Origin: Rosa chinensis | Taxonomy: Eukaryota > Streptophyta > Magnoliopsida > Rosales > Rosaceae | NCBI RefSeq assembly: GCF_002994745.2 | Contig: NC_037093.1 | Span: forward strand, 47,100,384-47,164,383 | DNA length: 64,000 nucleotides | Direction of reading: 5' to 3' | Made by a program: the position numbers and the translations under genes | The notes under the pieces: model-generated | What the model saw: the letters and a program-made list of their open reading frames with translations, nothing else | Database searches by the model: none | What the model was told of the DNA's origin: nothing | Part shown: positions 11,001 to 21,365 of the stretch, piece by piece | Layout: the number at the start of each line of letters is the position of its first letter | How positions within the stretch are numbered: position 1 is the first letter of the stretch

Positions 11001-13176
11001 ATGGATTCTCTTTCTCATCTACTAGCAATTACAGGAATTCTAGTTTTTGTTTTGTTGTGTCTATGGAGGGTGAGATTTCAGAATCACAAAATGAAGGGCC
11101 TTATGTGCCCAGAACCCTATGGTGCCCTGCCAATTATAGGTCACCTCCATCAACTAGGTGGCCGAAACCCAGTGTTCCGAACCTTATCAACCATGGCTGA
11201 CAAGTACGGTCCAATCTTTACCATATGGATCGGCAAGAACCGTACCCTGGTCATCAACAACTATGAAGCTGTCAAGGAATGTTTCACCACAAACGACAGA
11301 CTTTTCGCCACAAGACCGTTATCTGCACATGGAAAGTACCTTGGTTACGATTTTGCAGCATTCGGGTTCTCACCTTATGGCACATACTGGCGTGATATGA
11401 GAAAGTTGGTTGTGATTGAGTTGCTCTCTAATCGGAGGCTAGAGACTCTGAAACATGTACAAGTCTCTGAGGTTGATGCTTTTGTTAAAGGGTTGTATTC
11501 AGTTTGGAAAAACAAAGGACATGATGGTCAAAGCAAGGTGGTGATCAGTGAGTGGACTGAGCACCTAACCTTGAACGTGATCACTAGAGTTATTGCTGGG
11601 AAGAGGTACTTTGGTAAAGAGAGTGATGAACTTGATGAAGAGGAAAAGAGGATTGGGAAGCTTATCAAGGACTTTATGTATGTTTCTGGCAACCCAGTTG
11701 TTACTGAGGTAATTGGGTTTCCAAAGTGGATGGATTTCAAGGGGCAATTGAAAACGATGGAGAATATAGGGAGCCAATTAGACTCTTTGATGACAAGTTG
11801 GGTTGAAGAACATCATACAAAGAAGCAGAAGAGTGACTCAAGCAACCAGCAGCAGGACTTCATTAATGTCCTACTATCTGAGATTCAGGACAGTTCTATG
11901 CTTGGTCATACCCGAGATACTATTATCAAGGCAACAGCACTGGTATGTTCTTTGAAATTATTTAGTGTAGTCCCTAGCCCCTAGTGATGATATCCCATGA
12001 AATTCTGGTACCAAGAAAGCAAATAGCTAGAACCAAACAGAAGTCCTTCTAGCAGAGTAGCTGTAAACAGACCTTCGTATAGAATCCATGGACTACTAAT
12101 GGATCAAAGTGAACAAAACACTATTTTCAGGAATATTGATAGATACATATGGACCCACTACTATATCTGAAGCACTTGACAGAAAAGAAAAATGAGTTAA
12201 CAACATATCATATAGATGTACTCAATACCTTTACTTCTAATCCAAAACTTTTCATTAGAAATCTGAATTTAAAGAAAAGGGGTGAATCACACGAACCCTT
12301 ATATTTCTGACGGACGACAATGGATTAAAAGTCACAATAACCAAGACAACCAGATAATCCATTATTCTGTTAAAATCCTTAGTATGCCTGATTTTCTTTT
12401 AAGGTGCAATAAGACATATTATCAAATGGGGAAGAGGAAACAGAGGCTTAGGCATGAACTTATTTGGTTTAGAAATTGTCTTCTGATCCACAACATAATC
12501 AGTGTGCCTAACATGATTTGCATATATATGTTACAATTCTCATGTGCAGAATCTCATCCTAGCCGGTTCAGAATCCGTATCAATCAGCTTGACATGGACT
12601 GTCTCTTTACTATTAAACAACAGAGATACCTTGAAGCTAGCCCAAGAGGAATTAAATCGTACAGTTGGCAGGCACAGATGGGTGGAAGACACTGACATAA
12701 AAAACCTGGTTTACCTACAAGCCATTGTCAAAGAAACATTGCGTCTATACCCACCAGCTCCACTCTCAGTTCCCCATGAAGCAATGGAGGACTGCAAAGT
12801 CGGCGGCTTTCACATCCCAAAGGGCACTCGTTTGTTTGTGAATCTGTGGAAGCTTCATAGGAACCCAAGTGTGTGGCCAGACCCTGAAGTGTTTTCCCCA
12901 GAAAGATTTCTTACAAGCCAAGCAGGCATAGACGCTTCAGGTCAACATTTTGAGTTCATTCCTTTTGGGTCTGGGAGAAGAGTTTGCCCAGGTATCACTT
13001 TTGCATTTCAGGTTATACACTTGACGCTGGCAAGGTTGATTCAAGGGTTTGAATTGGCAACTCCATTGGATAAGGCAGTGGATATGACTGAAGGATTGGG
13101 GATCACTTTACCAAGAGCAACTCCACTGGAAGTTCTCTTAACCCCACGTTTGGCTTCTGAATTGTATCCACAGTAA
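11001..13176 (+). CDS. CYP82: Cytochrome P450, CYP82 family, intact two-exon gene
   Basis: Exon 1 is 11001-11942 and exon 2 is 12550-13176, joined in phase 0 across a 607-bp GT-AG intron; together they encode 522 residues, a normal plant P450 length. An N-terminal membrane anchor (residues 1-25) is followed by the PEPYGALPIIGHLHQLGG hinge typical of CYP82 proteins. Later motifs are WRDMRK (C-helix), ETLRLYPPAP (K-helix ExxR), FSPERF (PERF) and FGSGRRVCPG (haem-binding Cys). These proteins are ER-bound monooxygenases using NADPH-P450 reductase; known CYP82 members act on terpenoids, coumarins, flavones or alkaloids, and the substrate here cannot be told. The I-helix reads AGSESVS instead of AGxDT, replacing the usual acid and threonine with Glu and Ser, which may alter oxygen activation. 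No stop or frameshift is seen. Confidence 0.93.
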
Positions 13177-13959
13177 ATGGAAAATTATAACTGTGGTGCT
13201 TTCTTTTGTATCCTGTGAAATATGAAAATAAATGCTTGAACTTTGCTAGTTATATATGAGGAATTTAAACGACCTGCGAAATTATTCTAAATTAGCATGC
13301 TATCTCTAGAAAATTAAGAGAGTACAGATTTTAACTCGCACTTTCTCCGTTCAACCCAGCCAACCTTTAGTTAATATTTTTGTAGAAAATGGTTCATTTA
13401 TGGTACATTTAATATACCAATAAATTAGATAGACTAGTTCAATATAAATTTAGATTAACTCCATGCATTAATAGACTAGTTGGATCTGATTTTAACAGTT
13501 TACAACTATTGGAAGTTGGTCTACAATTGTATGAGGCTGGTCTGCCGTCTACATTAATGTACTGTACGTAGAACTTTTTCTGTAGAAAGTATACAGTGAA
13601 GATTAAACTTTCACCAAAATCGGTGCCTTCTAGTCGACATTCATGTACACAGAGGAATACATGCAAAATGAGTTCAACACACTAATCTCGAACCAACCAA
13701 TTCTTCTAACAGAGAAACATAAGATCATCCATCTCCATACATTAATTGAATATGAGCTCTTAGTGGATCCACGAAGAAACTTCTTTCATTTTCCTTGTCT
13801 ATGATTCTAATAATCTAATTATCAACAAACCATGCCATAACTTCATTTAACTGACTTTTCCACAGAGAAAGCACTCCACAAATTGACTTAGCTAGAAAGT
13901 TAAGAAGAAGAAGAATTAGCTAGCTAGGTGCCTAGGTTGAGCAATTATCACCATAGCTC
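13177..13959. other. Intergenic between P450 copies
   Basis: AT-rich spacer holding the 3' end of the P450 gene (AATAAA at about 13226) and the leader of the next copy. No other gene or clear repeat is visible. Confidence 0.45.
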
Positions 13960-14395
13960 ATGGAGTTTCTTTCCCACCTACTAGCAATTACAGGATTTCT
14001 AGTCTTGGTGTTCTTGTATCTATGGAAGTTGAGATTTCAGTCACAAAATTAATGAAGGGCATTGTGTCCCCAGAACAGCACGGTACAGTACCAGTAATGT
14101 TTCACCTCCATCAACTGGATCGCCAAAACGCATTGCTCCGAACCTTAGCAACAATGGCTAGTAAGTATGGTCCAGTCTTTACCACATGGCTTGGCAAGAA
14201 CCGTGCCCTGGTGATAAACAACTATACATGAAGCAATCAAGGAATGTTTCACCACAAATGACAGACTTTTCACCACACGACCAATGTCTGCGCAGGGTAA
14301 GTACATTGGTTACAACTTTGCAGCCTGGGTTCTCACCTTATGGCACATATTGGATCGGAATATCAAAAAGTTGGTCATGGTTTTAACTTTTAAGA
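13960..14395 (+). pseudogene. CYP82-like P450 pseudogene, 5' end only
   Basis: The start matches the intact gene: an ATG at 13960, codons for a hydrophobic anchor with HLLAITGFLV, then FHLHQLD, ASKYGPVFTTWLGKNRALVI and FSPYGTYW. The frame is broken repeatedly: a frameshift and TAA near 14040-14052, another shift near 14225, and a short loss before FSPYGTYW near 14325. Homology stops at about 14395, inside the C-helix region, and gives way to MSL-like sequence. The missing three quarters of the protein, including the haem site, show it is dead. Confidence 0.88.
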
Positions 14396-14640
14396 TGTCA
14401 ATATTTGTCGCACCATGAACTTTCAAGAAATTGATGAAAGGAATAGACGGCGAACTGAGCTAGTCATCGAATTGATGAGAACTTGAAAGAGCTAAACACC
14501 ACATACAGTCTGCTGCCCCAAGAAGTTCGTCTCACCCAAAATAAAGCAGATGCAACCGTTTCCTTCAAGAGCTGAAAGCCACCCAGATCGATGAACGCTA
14601 CAAGGTCATCTTCAGTGAAGGTCCAAAATAAATAGCCTAG
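14396..14640 (+). pseudogene. MSL (MscS-like channel) C-terminal fragment fused to the P450 pseudogene
   Basis: After the P450 homology ends, the sequence reads TMNFQEIDERNRRRTELVIEL, then after a frameshift LKELNTTYSLLPQEVRLT. This matches the end of the mechanosensitive channel gene at 40838-41073 (TMNFQEFEEKNVRRAELV, then LNITYSMPPQEVHL). It is a third, more diverged copy of the MSL C-terminus in this window. At least one frameshift and stops show it is non-functional. Confidence 0.8.
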
Positions 14641-15369
14641 AGGGATACATTGATCGATGAAGTTTCATTCTGTTATACTGTAAGCAATTGTTTAAGTTTT
14701 CATAGGAATTGCTTTGAAGTCCTAAATCCCACCTGAACAGCATGAAGTTTATCTATGTGTCTCATCTGAATATGAAACGTTGAAGGCTTTGGTATGGATA
14801 TGAAGTTGTGATATGAAAGTGATACTATTACATGAGATCGGCTGCGATTAATGTTGTTATTGTTTGACTTTGTAACCATACCAAAGTGACCAAGGAGAGA
14901 GCAAGCAGAGGACTCTGTTTTATAAATAGATGAAATTGGATGTGATGGTGCCGGTACTGAACCAGCATTATTGCCTAGTTTGCCTTATTGGTGGAGGTGC
15001 AATTATTAGATAGAAATCATAATGCTAAAAGTTTCGCAGTTCAGGGTTTTGAAATCATACGTTCCAATTTGAGAGAAAATATCTGCTTTGTCTGGTTACA
15101 TTTGGCCCAGGAACGAGATCAAGCTTTGCCTTTTTATTGAATTCCGTTTGTGCCCCCATCCAGTCGACTTCGGATGCCACTCCTTGCAGTACAAAAGTAT
15201 CACTTTCTCTATCCGGGCAGAGCCGTCCCATTTAAGATGAGACCTAAGGCAAAATTTAAAGAATCCCTTTAAATAGAAGCCTATTTTTAATTTTATTCAT
15301 TTTGTCACACCCTTTAGAAAAAATGACAAAGCAATGTAGAGAAAAAAACTCTATCACTCAAGTCTAAAT
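14641..15369. other. Intergenic, no gene seen
   Basis: No coding match. The stretch at 15195-15290 (GGGCAGAGCCGTCCC start) looks like the end of an old DNA transposon, but no partner end was found. Confidence 0.4.
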
Positions 15370-15383
15370 TATTTTAGCTGGTA

Positions 15384-16580
15384 AAACAAATAAAAATGGC
15401 TCCTCGACTCTACCTAAACCCTAGCCCGCAGCCATGGCGGCTGGCATCGATCTCCCTTCTAAATCATCTACTGATGACACTCAAAAGCCAATCTTGTGCG
15501 GCTACCACCTAATTTAACCCGCGGTTACCCATCACCTCTTCTTGTCGGAGTGAAATAGTTGATGAGAGTGGTATGGATTGGTGGTCGGGTTCAACCAGGC
15601 TCAAAGCTGAAATGGGCAGAAGAATGGCCGTGCCAGATTAGGCCGAGGCGAGGCCGGCTCAAGTCTGGGCTGTACGCAGTCAGGGATGATCGGAGCATGA
15701 AGCTTCGAAGCCAAGAGGTGAGCAGCACTGTTTGGCTGGTGATGGGGTAAGGCAGGCTAATAATTGGCAGACGCGCAACCTCTGGACCCGACTCCGATTG
15801 ATGGTGGTGCAAGTCTTTGCGCTCCAATCTGTGGGAGTGGCGGAGATTGTCTTTCTGCATCGTTCTGCAGGTGCATTAATGGAAGCAAGCCATGCCTTGG
15901 AGAATGTAGAGCACGCCGGCGAGGCGACAAGATGGCGGCGACAACATTTGCTTCTTGTGCGACTATAGGTTGGAGCACCTAAGGAGGAGACTCTTCACCT
16001 AAAGCTTCAAAGACGTGGTGGCTGGCATCCCGTATGTGAAGTGGCAGTTTCGGCTAGGAAAGTGACCGGAGCAGCAGCGGGAGGACCAAGTGTGGGTTGG
16101 GTGCCCAAATCACTTTTGGGGCCAAACTCATCTTATTGGCCCAGGTCAATTTGGGTTCTGAAGTCAACTGGGCTTTGTTTTCCCAAAACGAATGCTTATT
16201 GGACTTGGGACCTTTTATGGACCAAACTGATGCACTCGGTTTCTACCAGGTTTCATATTTGGGATCTAGGAGGAATGACTAGGTCAACCGGCGTTATGAT
16301 GCTTAACCAAAATACAGTTTTTTGCCTGCAGATTATGATGTTTCTTTTACATCTTGATAATGGAAGCTTCTAGCGCACCGTAATTGAGCGCATTGGCAAA
16401 AAAGTTTTCACACAAAATTATCTCTTTGTAGGGTATGTTATAGTTTGCTAGGCTCCTTAATTAAGAGAGTTTCAATGTCTTAAGTGAATGGTGCATGATT
16501 CTCGTCTTTCTAAGAAATTTATATGTGCCGTTCTGGCCTGCGATTATCAATAAATTCTTCATTTACTCAAAAAAAAAAAA
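15384..16580 (+). mobile_element. Non-LTR retroposon (LINE-like, probably 5'-truncated) with poly-A tail and 14-bp TSD
   Basis: The insert ends in an A-run (about 16569-16580) preceded by AATAAA at 16550 and is flanked by the exact 14-bp duplication TATTTTAGCTGGTA (15370-15383 and 16581-16594). That is the signature of target-primed reverse transcription. The body is GC-richer than its surroundings and has only short broken frames. Its style (GGGTGCCCAAATC, GGGCTTTG) resembles the sequence at 21370-22830. No RT domain is visible. Confidence 0.8.
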
Positions 16581-16625
16581 TATTTTAGCTGGTATAAATG
16601 CTATAGAATAAAGATGCCTCACCAA

Positions 16626-16970
16626 ATAGTTAAAATTGAAGCCTCTGTTAATTTTCTTCTTGATATACAAACAAACTTATTGTAGAAACTTAGTAGTATG
16701 TAAGGGTAAAGCTAAAGGTCCATACATGGTTAAAGTTCTATTAGTAAGCTTCTTTAATGATTTTTTATCCAACAAAAAAAAAATTCACACTTCCTAATTT
16801 GTAATCCACACTCATTCTTTCCTTTTTTTGCTGAGATTTTTATAAAATAGTTAAAATTGAAGCCTCTGTTTATTTTCTTTTTTATATACAAACGAACTTA
16901 TTATAGAAACTTAGTCGTATGTAAGGGTAAAGCCAAAGGCCCATACATGGTTAAAGTTTCTATTCGTAAG
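16626..16970. repeat. Direct repeat, two copies of about 125 bp
   Basis: Bases 16626-16750 and 16847-16970 share AAATAGTTAAAATTGAAGCC, the following CTCTGTT and CAAACTTATT-type blocks and CCATACATGGTTAAAG, with a few changes, separated by about 95 bp. It is a local tandem duplication next to the Gypsy-type LTR start. Confidence 0.75.
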
Positions 16971-17914
16971 TGATAGGAGCATTTTAATGCGATGTTTTAA
17001 TTGTTATTTCCTCATATTTACTTAGTTATTTCCTTAAATAAATCTTTCTTATTTAGGAAAGTTTCTATTTTTAGTAACTTTAACAAAAGTTTCTATTTTT
17101 AGGTCTCAAGGAGCAAACGAAGCTGAAATGAGCTCAAAAGAGAAAGAAAAGCTAAAGAAACTTTGGAGAAGGCTAAGACAAGGCATAAGGGCGGCCAGAA
17201 TGAGCTGAAAAGAAGAACTGAATTTTTCCTGGTTCAGCTAGGAAATCCTGTTCAGAAAAGGAAACTATGTCAAAGCAAGATTCCTGAGCCAACCAAGAAT
17301 CATGATCGAAAAAATGAAGAAAATGGCATTGGGAGAAGAGTCCTGGAGGCACTAGGAGACCTCATGGCTTGAAGATGACACATGGAGGCCCAATAATCTT
17401 CTGGATTAATTTGGATTTTCGACAAATGGAGAAGGCCCATTGGATTTATGGTATTGTGGACGTCAAAGATATATTTTTGGGAAATAAAATCCCTTTTGTG
17501 CCGTGAAAATCAAGAGAGAATCAAGGTGTTGACATTAAAGATAAGCTTTGGAGATTTTTAAGGGATGGTGGAGAGTGTGCAACAAGAAAAAGGTCCAAAA
17601 CAAGTCCAGATTCGTTCCTAAATTCCCTCAAGATATTTTGGCCCAAAATGAAGAATAAAATAAGATTAAATCATTGGAAATTCGGCAACAATATATATTA
17701 AAGGATTATGGACTTATTTTAGAGTTTTTTGATTAGTTGGATGACATAGCATGGCTGACATAGCGCTATGTGATTGGTTGAAGCTGTGTGGAGCAACCAG
17801 AAAATTAATTGGAAAATAAAAGAAGATTCATGAAGCTTGGAGAGCACTTTGCCATTCCCCTATATATACTCCCTCTCCCTAGACGTTTTACACACCATTC
17901 TCTACATTGAAATT

Positions 17915-18310
17915 AGCGACTCTTCCCTTTTGATTGCTGCTCTCAATAGCGAGGAGGAGAACTTATCGGAGGTAAGTCGAGTTTTAGATGATTGTAAAGA
18001 CTACATGACTGCTTTTCAATCAGTTAGAATTCGACATATCTACCATGAAGCAAATGATGTTGCACATAGACTTGCACACCTTGCTAGTGTTTCTGGGTTA
18101 GATGATGTTTGGTTAGATGAGACTCCTGCTATTATTCAGGATGTACTATACGAGGATTATTGTCATTGTTACTATGTAGCACGGAGTTCCGGTTTTATGT
18201 CCCCCCCCCCCCCCGGTTGTAAAATTTTAATATAATAAATGGAACCGGGCATGGGGCTGAGCCTCCCAGCTAGGCTGGGTTCCAAACCCCTTATCAAAAA
18301 AAATAAAAAA
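17915..18310 (+). mobile_element. LINE 3' fragment with RNase H-like domain
   Basis: A frame reads AALNSEEENLSEVSRVLDDC, then RIRHIYHEANDVAHRLAHLA and DDVWLDETPAIIQDVL. This is the RVT_3/RNase H-like tail seen in plant LINE ORF2 proteins. It ends with a poly-C run (18201-18214), a short 3' UTR and an A-rich tail near 18294-18310. It lacks the endonuclease and RT domains, as expected for a 5'-truncated copy. No target duplication was found. Confidence 0.75.
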
Positions 18311-18540
18311 TTTCCCACAACATCAGGAAGCTCTCTCTCCCTCTCCATTCTCTAGTTGCAAGTTCTGCGTTTTCAAGCAAGGAGAGGAGGAAGAAGAAGG
18401 AGCTGTGAAGATCCTAGCCTCCATCATCCACCTTGAAGTCGTGAAGCCTTGAAGACTTGCTTCCAAGATTCAAGACAGGAAGCCTACATCATTCTCTTCC
18501 ACTATCAGAGCCCGAATCCAGAGTTTGCACACAGCCGCCT

Positions 18541-19159
18541 TGACGCAGTCGGAACAGTAACCTAGCTAGGTTTACAAGCAATAAACCTAAAACAAAGGTT
18601 TTGGAGTCCACCAGAGATAAAAGAGATAAATCTCAATTTGATTGATAATATGATAAAAGATCGTTCTACAGCCGTTTAAGGTTGCTTATATATGGGAAAA
18701 GAAACCCTAGGGCGACTAACAATGAAACCCTAAAGCCCACGAGTTAAAACAAAACAAATCCAAAATAAACTAGAAAATCTAAAATAAAAAGAATGCAAAA
18801 CTAGCCTAAAAATTATTAAATCACAAATCGGATAATTAAGACGATACATTTTGGCCTAAATCTGATAGGGCTCACTAAAGTAAGTCTTGAAGATCTCGTC
18901 GTTCCCATTCTGGAAATGTATCATGCGTCTCAAACGGACATTCTGGCCAAAAGTTAGTCAAATCTGATTCAAAATCAAAACCTGACTTTTCGCACAAAAA
19001 ACCCGAAAAGTCCAAAACCAAATCTTCTTGAATATTTCAGCGGCTAGTAACCTGATTACGTGTGAGTTACCTATTTTCCAATCACTCTTCTTAATTTCAC
19101 GCCGCTTCTTTATTTTTCTAGTTTTTCAGCTAAACCAGACCCATTCTCGTCCTACATCA
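18541..19159 (-). repeat. 3' LTR of the gag-only element
   Basis: 619 bp, plus-strand ends TGACGCAGTCGGAACAG and CTCGTCCTACATCA. It differs from its partner by a short insertion near 18565 and scattered point changes, which implies some age since insertion. Confidence 0.9.
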
Positions 19160-20136
19160 TTCTCCTCCACTATAAAAGAATTCACCCTCGAGTTTCTCTT
19201 GTATAAAAGGCGAGAATTGGTAGACAACAAACCCGATAAAAAATTAGATATTTGAACCTGTGAGTCAATGGTCTGATCTTTTGCATATTCTGATGACACA
19301 ATCATGAAGCCAACACCATAGATGAGTGTGTCATATGCACTTTGGTTGTCATAGGCAACCTTAGTAGATTCTTCTTGGCTCTTAAAGTTGCTTTCTTGAA
19401 TGACATCTGGTTCTGAATGGTTTATTTCAGGCTCCAAAACTTCTTCATTATTAATAACCATGTCAACACGAGCAATTTCATATTTAATCTCTTCTTCATC
19501 ATGGATGATTTCTTGTGGGGCTTCTTCTGTTGAAAAATCTTCTATCTTCTCTTCAGTTAAACTATCACTCGCAATGGGCAAAACAAACTCTTTGGACTTT
19601 AACTTCTTCTCAAAAATCTTAGGAGGATAATTCTTGAAACAAAAATCTCTAGGCAGAATTTTTTCGCTAAGAAGACCTTTCATCTTGCGCCATGTCTGAA
19701 CACGCTTTTTTCCTTGCCTCTGACGAGAGCTCTGAAGTTGATCCCACCAATAAGCAGCATCTTTCTTCAGCTTCTGAGAAACCATCTTAGCTTGCTTGTG
19801 TTCTAGAACCTCCATGATCTCAAAGAATCTATCCACTTTAACCTGCCAATCCAGAAAATCCTCCACGTTCACGTGACCGGAAAAATAAGGAATATCAACC
19901 TTGATTCTGAGATCTTGGGAATCATGATCAACATCACCTCCACCACCATGTGGAGCCCTAGCATGTTGTCCTTCCCCGCCTCTGTTACAATTGTTGTTGT
20001 TCCTTCCTTTTAACAGCCCACGACATTCTGCCATTTGAGCGTTGATGGCTGCCATTTGAGCGTTCATGATAGCGGTCATCTAAGCGGTAAAGGCATCCAA
20101 ATCCGCTCTTGTAATTGAAGCATGTTCATCAACCAT
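19126..20136 (-). pseudogene. Ty3/Gypsy-type Gag of the TR-GAG-like element
   Basis: The frame begins with an ATG at 20136 (MVDEHASITRADLDAF), meets an in-frame TAG at 20080-20082, then is open for 317 codons from the ATG at 20079. The Gag core reads DLRIKVDIPYFSGHVNVEDF, WQVKVDRFFEIMEV and DAAYWWDQLQSSRQRQGK, the retrotrans_gag pattern of plant Gypsy elements. No zinc knuckle, protease, RT or integrase follows; the acidic tail runs into the LTR. Such proteins are thought to help package defective RNA into particles of related full elements. One stop codon separates it from a continuous frame. Confidence 0.8.
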
Positions 20137-20186
20137 TTCTACAAAGGTAAATAAAAGAGACAGGAAAGACCTGCTCTGATACCACC

Positions 20187-20801
20187 TGACGCAGTCGGAA
20201 CAGTAACCTAGTTTTACAAGCAATAAACCTAAAACAAAGGTTTTGGAGTCCACCAGAGATAAAAGAGATAAATCTCAATTTGATTGATAATATGATAAAA
20301 GATCGTTCTACAGCCGTTTAAGGTTGCTTATATATGGGAAAAGAAACCCTAGGGCGACTAACAATGAAACCCTAATGCCCACCGGTTAAAACAAAACAAA
20401 TCCAAAATAAACTAGAAAACCTAAAATAAAAAGAATGCAAAACTAGCCTAAAAATTATTAAATCACAAATCGGATAATTAAGACGATACATTTTGGTCTA
20501 AATCTAATAGGGCTCACTAAAGTGAGTCTTGAAGATCTCGTCGTTCCCATTCTGGAAATGTATCATGCGTCTCAAACGGACATTCTGGCAAAAAGTTAGT
20601 CAAATCTGATTCAAAATCAAAACCTGACTTTTCGCTCGAGAAACCCGAAAAGTCCAAAACCAAATCTTCTTGAATATTCCAGCGGCTAGTAACCTAATTA
20701 CGTGTGAGTTACCTATTTTCCAATCACTCTTCTTAATTTCATGCCGCTTCTTTATTTTTCTACTTTTTCGGCTAAACTAGGCCCATTCTCGTCCTACATC
20801 A
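20187..20801 (-). repeat. 5' LTR of the gag-only element
   Basis: 615 bp, next to the primer-binding site. It has the same ends as its partner at 18541-19159. It also matches the solo LTR at 50653-51266. Confidence 0.9.
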
Positions 20802-21365
20802 CGCCTGATTTCAAAGAAGCCCCAATCCAAGAGAGCTCCCCGGACAACAGAAACTTAACAAAAATGAGAAAGAAACTATAAGCCATGAAGCGAGTAATGG
20901 CCAATGCCATTAAGGTTTGGAAATCTTGGAAGTTTTGTTGAACGTAGGAAACCGACGATAACCCTAGCAGAACACTAGGTCACTTTTAATGAGAATACAG
21001 TGGAATTTAATAAAGATTTTGTTTCTTTTCCTAAACTCAATGATGCTATGATATTAATCAATACGTACTTTAGTGTTTTCCTTTTTCTTATGCTACGATA
21101 TTAACTAGTTCAAGTCTTCAAGACATCTTTCTCTTTTAGTGTTTTTCTTATTCTTTAAATAAAGTGCTTCTTTCCAACCAAAATATGTGTTATCTTCTAG
21201 GTTCTTTTCAGTTTTCACGTTTTCAAAGCTGAATAGGCAATGCATTTGTAGACGCATGTATTTGGCTTCAGTGTTTGTAATACTCTTCTTATGATCTCAA
21301 TGATCGTTATTAATGAATTTCATTTCAAAACACTAAAAGTTGCAATTTTGAAAGAAGTGATAGCA

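Larger units (their letters stand above)
18541..20801 (-). mobile_element. Gag-only non-autonomous LTR retrotransposon (TR-GAG-like)
   Basis: Left LTR is 18541-19159 and right LTR is 20187-20801 (619 and 615 bp, very similar). The whole 2261-bp unit is flanked by the exact 5-bp duplication CGCCT (18536-18540 and 20802-20806). A primer-binding site TGGTATCAGAG on the minus strand lies next to the right LTR (about 20174-20184), so transcription runs on the minus strand. The internal part holds only a gag frame. A solo LTR of the same family sits at 50653-51266. Confidence 0.93.
16971..21365. mobile_element. Gypsy-type LTR (long, probably solo or truncated), disrupted by nested insertions
   Basis: Starts TGATAGGAGCATTTTAATGC and carries a long non-coding body with AAG-rich and CT-rich tracts, as in long LTRs of plant Gypsy elements. 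A LINE 3' end (about 17915-18310) and the gag-only element (18541-20801) lie inside. Sequence continues after the latter at 20807 (CTGATTTCAAAGAAGCC). The right end is uncertain; TGATAG recurs at 21359. No internal domains were found. The call rests on style and on the TG start. Confidence 0.35.

Noticed and set aside
12282..12695. Open frame across the P450 intron
   Set aside because: It reads intron sequence and exon 2 out of frame; the GT-AG intron 11943-12549 explains the region.
15559..16373. Several 60-110-codon frames in the retroposon
   Set aside because: Overlap in many phases of GC-rich DNA, with no family motif.
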